Shown here one piece after another: positions 8,651 through 17,010 of a DNA stretch of 64,000 bases. Position numbers and translations under genes: made by a program. Where the stretch lies: NCBI RefSeq assembly GCF_028285715.1, contig NZ_JANQOO010000017.1, forward strand, positions 124,001-188,000, written 5' to 3'. The notes below the pieces were generated by a model. That model saw only the letters and a program-made list of their open reading frames with translations, made no database searches and had not been told where the DNA came from. Position 1 is the stretch's first letter. Each line of letters begins with the position of its first letter. This DNA comes from Ulvibacterium sp. Its GTDB lineage: Bacteria > Bacteroidota > Bacteroidia > Flavobacteriales > Flavobacteriaceae.

Positions 8651-9388
8651 ATGATAAAAATATATGGCCTATTGGTTTTGACATTGATACTTGGTTCATG
8701 CAATGAGGCCCAAACTTCAAAAACGCAGCGAATCGAACCCGGACGGAAGGTATTAAGGTTTGATGCGGACAGATATAATGTCGCTTTTTTGATTATGGAG
8801 GGTACCTACAACACCGAATTTACCGCACCCTTTGATATTTTTCAGCATACCCAATATCGGAAAGGCATAAAGGCAATGAATACCTTTACCGTTGCAAATA
8901 CCTTAGAACCCATAACCACTTTTGAAGGGGTACGGATTTTACCAGACATGGATTACACCAGGGATTCAATTCCCAAAATTGACATTTTGGTGGTACCCAG
9001 CGCTGAACACCATCTGGACAGTGATTTGAGGGATACAATTATGTTGAATTTCGTAAAACGCGTAGATCGGAATGCCCTATTTATGACCTCTCATTGCGAT
9101 GGTGCCTTTGTGTTGGCCAAGGCCGGACTTCTGAACCGTGTGTCCTCTACCACTTTCCCAAGCGATATTGGTCTTTATAGGGAAATGTTTCCAAATCTTA
9201 AGGTGGAGGAAGAAGTTTTATTTGTTCATGACGGCAAGTATATAACGTCCGCCGGAGGTGCCAAAAGCTTTGAGGCTGCGTTATATCTATGTGAGTTGTT
9301 GTATGGTAAGGAAATAGCAAAGTCCATCGCCAAGGGTTTGGTGATAGATTGGGATTTAGAGAAAGTTCCAAGTTTTATTCGTCAATAA
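8651..9388 (+). CDS. DJ-1/PfpI (GlxA-like) family protein, predicted lipoprotein
   Basis: Lipobox LILGSC; FDIFQH..., ILVVPSAEHHL, MTSHCDGAFVLAKAGLLN nucleophile elbow, TSAGGAKSFEAALYL. Confidence 0.8.
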   Translation: MIKIYGLLVLTLILGSCNEAQTSKTQRIEPGRKVLRFDADRYNVAFLIMEGTYNTEFTAPFDIFQHTQYRKGIKAMNTFTVANTLEPITTFEGVRILPDMDYTRDSIPKIDILVVPSAEHHLDSDLRDTIMLNFVKRVDRNALFMTSHCDGAFVLAKAGLLNRVSSTTFPSDIGLYREMFPNLKVEEEVLFVHDGKYITSAGGAKSFEAALYLCELLYGKEIAKSIAKGLVIDWDLEKVPSFIRQ

Positions 9389-10787
9389 TATCATATCTCG
9401 CCTCCTTTAAATATTTCTCTACAATATCATTAAACTGTGGTGTTATTCGCAACAAGGCCGTATTTTGCAAATTATAAAGTTCTTTTTTGTTTTGATAACC
9501 TTTCTTCAAGAGTTCCTCCAAATAAAATAATGCCGTTCCATAATCTTCCATTTTTGAGCTTTCCGAAATTATTTTCAGATAGTAGGAAAAGTCATAAGGG
9601 TCTGTAATGGTCTTTAACATCCATAAAAAAATCAGGGCTTCCTGGTCTACATTGCTCTCCGCCCTAATAATATCGATATTATCTTCTATGAGTGCATTGA
9701 CATAACCTCTTAAACGTTTCCCCATTTGACGCTCAAATACTTTTGCACTCTTATCTAACTTTTTCAGTTCATCCATTTGATAATTCCACCACCCGAGGTT
9801 GTTGTAATTGTAGGTAAGGACATCTTCTTCCAAATAATAAGTATAGTCTTCCTTAATAAGTATCTCCTTAAAAAAAATAGCGTTTTGATCTCTATTCTGG
9901 ACTTTGAAAAGTTTACTCCTTTTCAATATCTTTTTGTTATTGATTAAAGAATCTATATTTAAATGGGGTCTGAACACATCAATAATTTCATCCAAAAGCC
10001 CATTGGCAATCAACGGTTTCTGAGAAGTAACCCAGTTATTGACCGCTACTAGACCCTTTTCATAAACCTCCTTAATAAAGGCGCTGTTGTTTGGAATATC
10101 CCCTTTTGCCATTGAGGCCAACGTAAGAAACTCCATCGCCATGGACAGATATTCATGGTTTGGCCACTGGTGTTCTCCTTCAAAAACTAAAAGTTGATTA
10201 GGGAATCTCAATTTATTCAAGGTTTTCTCCAAGGCCAGCATCTCCGGATAATTAAAATCTGAATTTCCAACGATACCAATAAACTGAAAGGGTCTTTTAC
10301 TGCTCAAAACCTCGGTATTGGCAACAGTGGCTCCACAAGAAATAACACCTTGAACGTTCTTTACAAAAGTAGGCACCAAGCTGGCAAAACGTGCACCATT
10401 GGAAAACCCAGCTGTATAGACGCGTTTTTTGTGTAAAGGAAACATGGAGGAAACCTTTTTGAACATTCGTGTGGAAATCATAATGTTCTGTGCAATGGAT
10501 AGGCTATCCCTGATGTTATTGGAAGCTGCCAAGATATAATCTTCTTCCTCCGCTGCACTTGCGAACATACTTAAGGCTTGTTTTCCCCGACCTTCCATGT
10601 CGTAAACAAAAATAACGGGCCATTTCTTGGAAGCATCAAAATTGGCGGGAAGGTATAGGGCAAAAGTATCAGCTATGGTGTCATGGACCTTAATGCCATC
10701 GGTAATGGCCCCTTTTTTTAGCGCCAATTGCTGTGCATGTGAACCAAAAGCCATAACAAGAGACAGGAACAGTAAAAATCGCTTCAT
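9375..10787 (-). CDS. alpha/beta hydrolase (PHB depolymerase/esterase-like) with C-terminal helical region
   Basis: Start probably MKRFLLFLSLVMAFGSHAQ; VIFVYDMEGRGKQ..., TAGFSNGARFASLVP serine nucleophile; 14 bp convergent overlap with the previous gene. Confidence 0.7.
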   Translation of the reverse strand: MKRFLLFLSLVMAFGSHAQQLALKKGAITDGIKVHDTIADTFALYLPANFDASKKWPVIFVYDMEGRGKQALSMFASAAEEEDYILAASNNIRDSLSIAQNIMISTRMFKKVSSMFPLHKKRVYTAGFSNGARFASLVPTFVKNVQGVISCGATVANTEVLSSKRPFQFIGIVGNSDFNYPEMLALEKTLNKLRFPNQLLVFEGEHQWPNHEYLSMAMEFLTLASMAKGDIPNNSAFIKEVYEKGLVAVNNWVTSQKPLIANGLLDEIIDVFRPHLNIDSLINNKKILKRSKLFKVQNRDQNAIFFKEILIKEDYTYYLEEDVLTYNYNNLGWWNYQMDELKKLDKSAKVFERQMGKRLRGYVNALIEDNIDIIRAESNVDQEALIFLWMLKTITDPYDFSYYLKIISESSKMEDYGTALFYLEELLKKGYQNKKELYNLQNTALLRITPQFNDIVEKYLKEARYDIIDE

Positions 10788-10879
10788 ACCATTTACATTA
10801 TCAAAAATCCGGCCAAAACCAATACTGATTGTTGTAGAAATTCGTTTCAAGGAAAATACACATCAATACCAACTACAAA

Positions 10880-11704
10880 TCATTCCCCAATACGGCCTAT
10901 TTCTATACCCTCAGAATACGCCACGGCTATGTTGCTTTTATTAAACGCCGTTTTTATAGCTTTATTGGCGGCGAAAGTCACTTCCCAAAAGTCATCTGGA
11001 AGCACATAGGGTCGTACAATTAGCTGAATATTATGCGAATCAAAATTGAGAATTCCTATTTCCGGTCTTGGGGTTTCCAATATCCTGGGGACCTCCTTTA
11101 ATGCCACAGCGATTATTTCCTTCACTTTGGGAAAACTTTCCTCGTAGGGCATGGTCACCTCCAATTCCAAACGGATCATTCCCTTCTCGGAATAATTGGT
11201 AACCACTGAATCGGTTATCTTGGAATTTGGGATTATTAAAATCTTGTTTCCCGGTGTTAAAACATCAGTACTAAAAATACCTATTTCCTTAACACGCCCA
11301 AATTTATCCTCCACTTGTATCCAATCTCCTATCTTATAGGGTTTCAAGGTCAGAATTAAAATACCAGAGGCAAAATTCCCTAAACTGCCTTGCAAGGCCA
11401 TACCCACAGCAAATCCCGCTGCCGCCAAAATAGCGACCAATCCCGTAAGATCTGCCCCTAATATAGAAGCAATAATGAACAACACGGCACCCTTTAGAAT
11501 AATACTGGCGGTAGAGGAGAGAAAGGGCCTTAACGTCTCCGAAAAGCCTGTCCTTTGTAAAGCGGTGGAAATCAACTGCACCAGCTTCCTAGCCACTTTG
11601 AATCCTATCCAAAGAATGAAACCTGCCGCTATAATTCGAGGAAGATAAAAAACCGCCTGATCAACGGCCATTTGGAAATACTCGTTTAATTTATCCAATT
11701 CCAT
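10880..11704 (-). CDS. MscS-family mechanosensitive ion channel
   Basis: AILAAAGFAVGMALQGSLGNFASGILILTLKPYKIGDWI signature. Confidence 0.93.
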   Translation of the reverse strand: MELDKLNEYFQMAVDQAVFYLPRIIAAGFILWIGFKVARKLVQLISTALQRTGFSETLRPFLSSTASIILKGAVLFIIASILGADLTGLVAILAAAGFAVGMALQGSLGNFASGILILTLKPYKIGDWIQVEDKFGRVKEIGIFSTDVLTPGNKILIIPNSKITDSVVTNYSEKGMIRLELEVTMPYEESFPKVKEIIAVALKEVPRILETPRPEIGILNFDSHNIQLIVRPYVLPDDFWEVTFAANKAIKTAFNKSNIAVAYSEGIEIGRIGE

Positions 11705-11786
11705 TAAAATAAATTACGTGAATATACACGTAAGTGACAAATATCTAAAATTGTTTTTCAAATGAAGTATTTCCTGAAATTGCAGT

Positions 11787-12242
11787 TTAAAAGGAAATCT
11801 TTTCCAGTGGAGCATAGGAAACTACTTGGGAAAGGACAATATGGGTACGGGTTTCCCCATATTGAATCAATTTATCGATAAATTTTTCCAAGTGGAATTG
11901 GTCTTTTAAAACGACTTCCATTACAATGTTTTCGTTCCCGGTAATCCGGTAACAGTTGACCACTTCATTGAGCGAGCCCACCATGGCCAGGAACGGCTTC
12001 AGTTTTCCCATAAATGCGCGCAATGTTATGATGGCCTTAAGCTGGTAACCCGATCGGGAATGGGATACCACTGCTTTATAACCTTCTAGGATTCCTGCAT
12101 CCTCCATCTTTTTGACACGCTCGGCAACAGCAGGTGGGGAAAGACCTACTTTTCTACCAATGTCGGCAAAGGATTCACGGGCATTTTTCTGAAGGCGCTC
12201 CAGTATCTTCCAATTCAAATCGTCTATCTTAATATTCAAGGT
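11787..12242 (-). CDS. Lrp/AsnC family transcriptional regulator
   Basis: KIDDLNWKILERLQKNARESFADIGRKVGLSPPAVAERVKKMEDAGILEGYKA; exact start uncertain (ORF extends to 12305). Confidence 0.92.
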   Translation of the reverse strand, partial: TLNIKIDDLNWKILERLQKNARESFADIGRKVGLSPPAVAERVKKMEDAGILEGYKAVVSHSRSGYQLKAIITLRAFMGKLKPFLAMVGSLNEVVNCYRITGNENIVMEVVLKDQFHLEKFIDKLIQYGETRTHIVLSQVVSYAPLEKISF

Positions 12243-12360
12243 TTCTTGGTAAAAAAAATTAGTAATAAAAGCAAAATTAAATAATTGCCTTAAATTCCAA
12301 AGCAAACTTATACTTTACGTTTGTAACTTTAGGGTAACGAATTGCTGGTATAAGAAGTAA

Positions 12361-12774
12361 ATGTCCTATCAGAACCTTGGAAGCTTACCTGTTTACAGAA
12401 AGGCCTTGGAACTTTGCCTTATGAGTAGAGAAATTGCTTCCTATGTATCCTTTAACAAGGATTTGTTGAAGCTGTATAAGTCCAACAGCCTTAGGGACAT
12501 TATTGCCGATTCCCTCTTGACCGATACCATTCTTATTCCACAAAAAATTGCCCAAGCCGAATCCTCAAGCTCACTTTCCGAGAGGTTGAAAAGTGCCACA
12601 TACATCAACATCATGATACGAAACATCAATTCGTATTGTACCGGACTTGAAAAGGACGGGGTAAGGGAAAAGGAATACCTAAATCTTCTGCGAGAGGAAA
12701 TACGCAGTTTTCGCCGGTCTTTCAAGGAGTGGAGAAAATCCCTTTCCAATGATGAAGGAAGCGACTGGCACTAA
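12361..12774 (+). CDS. uncharacterised helical protein, possibly four-helix-bundle (S23/avd-like)
   Basis: 137 aa, LPVYRKALELC start and all-helical composition; family assignment by pattern only. Confidence 0.5.
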   Translation: MSYQNLGSLPVYRKALELCLMSREIASYVSFNKDLLKLYKSNSLRDIIADSLLTDTILIPQKIAQAESSSSLSERLKSATYINIMIRNINSYCTGLEKDGVREKEYLNLLREEIRSFRRSFKEWRKSLSNDEGSDWH

Positions 12775-12870
12775 AACCTCGGTCAGCACAACACTTCTTC
12801 CGAAAAACTCTCCCTTTTATTTGGTAGCACACTTTTTATTGTTCTAATTTTAGACAATAAAACACCAAGC

Positions 12871-13722
12871 ATGAAAACGACCATTCTTATCCATTGTCCA
12901 GATCAATCCGGAATTATAAGTGCCGTTACCGCTTTTATCCATCACAAAGGTGGAAATATAATATACTTAGATCAGCATGTGGATAAGGAAGCTGATGTAT
13001 TCTTTATGCGATTGGAAAGTGACTTTGAACAGGACCTATCAGATATCGACAGTTTTAATAAAGAGTTTGAGGCTAAATTGGCATCGTCTTTTCAAATGCA
13101 ATGGTCCCATCACCTGGACGATGTAAAGCCAAAAATGGCCTTGTTTGTATCCAAATACAATCATTGCCTTTATGACCTCTTGAGTAGATATAAATCCGGC
13201 GAACTTCTTGTTGAAATTCCTTTCATCATAAGTAATCATAATGACCTTACCTACATAGCGGAACAGTTTGAAATTCCATTTTATCATATTCCGGTTACCA
13301 AGGATACCAAAGATAAAGCGGAAACCAAACAATTGGAACATTTAAAACAACACAAGGTTGATTTCATCGTACTGGCCAGGTATATGCAAATAGTAAGCAG
13401 TAAAATCATCAATGAATATCCCAATGGTATTATTAACATACACCATTCTTTCCTCCCCGCATTTGCAGGTGCCAAACCGTATCACGCGGCTTTTGGAAGA
13501 GGGGTGAAAATTATTGGTGCCACAAGCCACTACGTTACTGAGGAATTGGATGCCGGACCTATCATAGAGCAGGATGTTACGGCGGTTTCCCATTCACATA
13601 CTATAAAGGATTTTATTGCCAAAGGACGGGATTTGGAAAAAATTGTACTATCACGTGCAGTACAGCTCCATATAAAGAGAAAGACTATGGTCTACAATAA
13701 CAAAACCGTGATTTTTTCATAA
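12871..13722 (+). CDS. purU: formyltetrahydrofolate deformylase
   Basis: N-terminal ACT domain; IINIHHSFLPAFAGAKPYHAAFGRGVKIIGATSHYVTEELDAGPIIEQD formyltransferase motif. Confidence 0.94.
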   Translation: MKTTILIHCPDQSGIISAVTAFIHHKGGNIIYLDQHVDKEADVFFMRLESDFEQDLSDIDSFNKEFEAKLASSFQMQWSHHLDDVKPKMALFVSKYNHCLYDLLSRYKSGELLVEIPFIISNHNDLTYIAEQFEIPFYHIPVTKDTKDKAETKQLEHLKQHKVDFIVLARYMQIVSSKIINEYPNGIINIHHSFLPAFAGAKPYHAAFGRGVKIIGATSHYVTEELDAGPIIEQDVTAVSHSHTIKDFIAKGRDLEKIVLSRAVQLHIKRKTMVYNNKTVIFS

Positions 13723-13774
13723 ACATCGGTACATAATTGAACAAAGGTGTTTCTGCACCCAAAAATCAAAGCTT

Positions 13775-14482
13775 ATGTCCAAGAAAATTATTTCTTTTTT
13801 TATTTTTTTTCAGTTATTGTCCTGCGCCGAACTGCAGCAGGTCGTAGATCAACTTCCACAGGGGGAGACCGGTATAGGAACTGCCCAGATTGCGGAAGGG
13901 CTTAGACAAGCCTTGAATGAGGGAGTGGACAAACAAGTATCTAAACTTACCCTTGAAAATGGTTTTTTTAAAAATGCACTGGTTAAAATACTGCTGCCCA
14001 GCGAGTTGCAAAAGGTAGACAAAACCTTACGGGACATAGGCCTTGGCAATTTGGCGGATGAGGGACTGAAAATATTGAACAGGGCAGCAGAAGATGCCGT
14101 TGGCGAAGCTAACCCTATTTTTGTAGATGCCATTAAAGGTATTTCATTTTCAGATGCCAGAAACATATTAATGGGCGATGAGGATGCAGCGACCCAGTAT
14201 CTTAAAAATGGAACGCAAACGTCGCTCTATGCCAAATTCAACCCGGTTATCCAACGTTCTTTTGAAAAGGTTGGGGCGGATAAAATATGGAGCAATCTAA
14301 TCAATAGGTACAACAACCTGCCTTTCACCAACGCTGTAAATCCAGATTTGACGGACTACGTTACCACCGAGGCATTGAACGGCGTCTATGCCATGATCGC
14401 CATTGAGGAAAAAGAGATTCGAAACAAGGTATCCGCCAGAACCACCGATATCTTAAGGAGAGTGTTCGCCTTGCAAGACTAA
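13775..14482 (+). CDS. DUF4197 domain-containing lipoprotein
   Basis: LLSCAELQQ lipobox; GTAQIAEGLRQALNEGVDKQVSKL...INRYNNLPF...TTEALNGVYAMIAIEEKEIR. Confidence 0.85.
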   Translation: MSKKIISFFIFFQLLSCAELQQVVDQLPQGETGIGTAQIAEGLRQALNEGVDKQVSKLTLENGFFKNALVKILLPSELQKVDKTLRDIGLGNLADEGLKILNRAAEDAVGEANPIFVDAIKGISFSDARNILMGDEDAATQYLKNGTQTSLYAKFNPVIQRSFEKVGADKIWSNLINRYNNLPFTNAVNPDLTDYVTTEALNGVYAMIAIEEKEIRNKVSARTTDILRRVFALQD

Positions 14483-14662
14483 CAAAAATTTATTCGTTTT
14501 GCCGGCAATATATTTTAGGGTAAACCGTTGTAAAAGAGTAAGGGCTTTACTATACTTGTTAATATCGCAAAAAAGCCCGTAAAGACTTCGTACTGAATTG
14601 TTTGAGTTAGTAATTTTTTGAGTTAGTTAGTTTTAAAACCGGTGGGAGCACCGGTTTTTTTT
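14483..14662 (+). ncRNA. candidate small RNA or structured 3' UTR ending in intrinsic terminator
   Basis: Repeated GAGTTAGT(T)... stretches, GGGCTT/AAGCCC pairing, strong terminal hairpin; no convincing promoter. Confidence 0.25.
14638..14662 (+). terminator. intrinsic terminator
   Basis: ACCGGTG-GGAG-CACCGGT followed by T8. Confidence 0.85.
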
Positions 14663-14842
14663 GTGATTTTCTCAATTAAAGCCCCTATTATATTTCATTC
14701 TCGCAAATTCTTTTTTGATAGTCCCGTACTCTAATTCATTTGGAGTAAACTATTATCGGGGCTTACTTCTTTTAAGAAAATTTTAAGGCCTTATGGAGCT
14801 TTATTTTTCTAATTTAAACTGAGCTAATTCACCAATTTATAA

Positions 14843-16357
14843 ATGAGGCCTATAGGAATAATCTTTACATTCTTACTATTGTTAGGCAATTCTACCAAAG
14901 CTTCAGTGCCCCATAAAATTGACATCACGTATGGGCAGGACGGAGAGGACATAGTTACCTTACTAAATAGAAAGGCGGATAGTCTGTTTTTGGAACGCAA
15001 CTATGTCAAAGCGGTCAAGGAGTTTAACATACTACTGGCCTATCCAGAAGTTGAGCAAGCGCCTGTTTTCAAGAAACTCGCGGTAAGCCAGGCGGCCCTG
15101 GGCAATAATGTTGAGGCAGCTAAATACGTTGAAAAATATCTATTACAGGATTTCAAGCCTGGAATCCTTTCGGATTCCAGTTTTGACAACGTCAGGGAAA
15201 CAGAAGCATTCAGGGCGGTAGTAAAAAAGTACCTCCCAAAATTTAATTTTTGGTCGTTTCTTTATCTTTATGTAGCACTTATTGGCTTTTATATAGCGGC
15301 TATCATACATTTCAATAAAAAAATTGAAATCGCCGCCAAAATACTTATTAGCAGCTTTATTTTTATCCACTCATTTTTCATCTTACACATCTTTGTGAAC
15401 CTCACCAATAATCACTATAAATACCCCCATACATATGCGATGTCCACCTGTTTTTCCTTTTTGTATGGGCCCCTACTCTATTTTTATTTCAAAAGAATTG
15501 CCCAAGAATATAAGTTCAAAGTTAGAGATCTACTGCATTTAACACCTACACTTTTATTTTTGGTCTATGTGCTCCCTATTTATGTATTATCCGGCGAGGA
15601 AAAACTAGGACTTTTGCTGGATAGGATTGCCAGCGGACGTAGCGTACAGGACATAACCATAATTGTTTTGAAATTGTCCTCACTTGCCATCTATGGCTTT
15701 TTTATACGGAAAATTTATTTGCGTACCAGACAGAACCGGAACTTAACAAAGGAAAATAAGATATGGCAAAAAAATATATTCAGAATTCACATCATGTATG
15801 TTTTTTGCTATGCCGCCTATGGGATTTTGCTCGGTAATAATATAACATCCGGATTTCTCTATCATATGCAGGTCATCAGTATGGCGTCCATGGTGATGTA
15901 TGTAGGTTATTCAGCCAATGTACAACCCAACGTTTTTAGTGGTTTGTATCAATTCAATGATTCCTTGTTCTTCAAATATGAAAAATCCGGTTTAACGGAC
16001 AGTTTATCCAAAGAACTCAGGGAAAAACTAATTCGTTTGTTCGACATTGAAAAAATATACAAGGAGAGTGATATTAGCCTGGAAATGATAGCAAAACGAT
16101 TGGACACTACGCGTCATAACGCCTCACAGGTAATCAATGAACACTTTAATATGAATTTTCATGAACTTGTAAACAAGTATCGGATTCGGGAAGCGAAGGA
16201 TATATTGAACAGTGATCAGAAAAAAAACCTGAATATTATCGATATTGCCTATGAGGTAGGTTATAACAACAAAGTCACATTTAACAAGGCCTTTAAAAAA
16301 GACACCAGTCTTACGCCCAGTGAATATCAAAAAACTTCCGTCGATACCCCGGCGTAA
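14843..16357 (+). CDS. membrane-anchored AraC-family transcriptional regulator
   Basis: Signal/TPR-like N-term, multiple TM helices, C-terminal HTH (SLEMIAKRLDTTRHNASQVINEHFNMNFHELVNKYRIREAK...IIDIAYEVGYNNKVTFNKAFKKDTSLTPSEYQK). Confidence 0.9.
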   Translation: MRPIGIIFTFLLLLGNSTKASVPHKIDITYGQDGEDIVTLLNRKADSLFLERNYVKAVKEFNILLAYPEVEQAPVFKKLAVSQAALGNNVEAAKYVEKYLLQDFKPGILSDSSFDNVRETEAFRAVVKKYLPKFNFWSFLYLYVALIGFYIAAIIHFNKKIEIAAKILISSFIFIHSFFILHIFVNLTNNHYKYPHTYAMSTCFSFLYGPLLYFYFKRIAQEYKFKVRDLLHLTPTLLFLVYVLPIYVLSGEEKLGLLLDRIASGRSVQDITIIVLKLSSLAIYGFFIRKIYLRTRQNRNLTKENKIWQKNIFRIHIMYVFCYAAYGILLGNNITSGFLYHMQVISMASMVMYVGYSANVQPNVFSGLYQFNDSLFFKYEKSGLTDSLSKELREKLIRLFDIEKIYKESDISLEMIAKRLDTTRHNASQVINEHFNMNFHELVNKYRIREAKDILNSDQKKNLNIIDIAYEVGYNNKVTFNKAFKKDTSLTPSEYQKTSVDTPA

Positions 16358-16363
16358 AAAATT

Positions 16364-16398
16364 CGTAAACTTTTATCGGAAACGTAAACGTTTATAAG
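16364..16398 (+). repeat. 35-bp tandem operator-like module, copy 1
   Basis: CGTAAACTTTTATCGGAAACGTAAACGTTTATAAG. Confidence 0.7.
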
Positions 16399-16517
16399 AC
16401 TTTCCTCGATTACCGGTTGGGCGTCATATTTTGGATGTTCATGAATTCAAGATTTTGTAAAAGCAGCTCTGCAGGTCATATTCTTAAAATTTTACTTTTT
16501 TCTCATTTTTAGAGTAA

Positions 16518-16525
16518 TATATTTG
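16518..16525 (+). promoter_or_regulatory. -7 element downstream of module copy 1
   Basis: TATATTTG matches TAnnTTTG; TTTG ends 127 bp after copy 1. Confidence 0.45.
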
Positions 16526-16754
16526 AATTAGTCATCAAAACCAGTAGGGCTGCATTTTATTCTCCCCTCCTATTACTCTTTCCGGCCGGGGAGACGATTC
16601 CAAAAAAATCGATCAGGTATATATGGACACCTATCTACCAAAATAATGATTGCTACAATGGCATAAAAAACCATTGAACACTACCGCCCAAATTGTCCAT
16701 TTTAAGATAGAATATAACATATGTCCCTAAAATTGTTACGAAAGGTAAATTAGG

Positions 16755-16789
16755 CGTAAACATTTATCGGAAAAGTAAACGTTTATAAG
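16755..16789 (+). repeat. 35-bp tandem operator-like module, copy 2 (upstream of susC)
   Basis: CGTAAACATTTATCGGAAAAGTAAACGTTTATAAG. Confidence 0.7.
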
Positions 16790-17010
16790 AATTTCCTTAT
16801 AACAGCATAAGAGCATGTTACTTTGAGGGCGAATGACTAATAAAATGTTAAAGTAGCTCTAAATTCACTATTACTTATTCGCAACTATACTTTCAAAATC
16901 TTCATCTCATCATTTGAGCAAAGGTTTACATCGAATTCCTGGGCAATTTAGGTCTCTACTTTTCATATTTCTTAGTCTGTTCATGACTAACCCGAATAAA
17001 ACTATTACGT

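Noticed and set aside
14725-14775. Imperfect stem TACTC/GAGTA with CCCG/CGGG
   Set aside because: Needs a long asymmetric bulge; likely chance.
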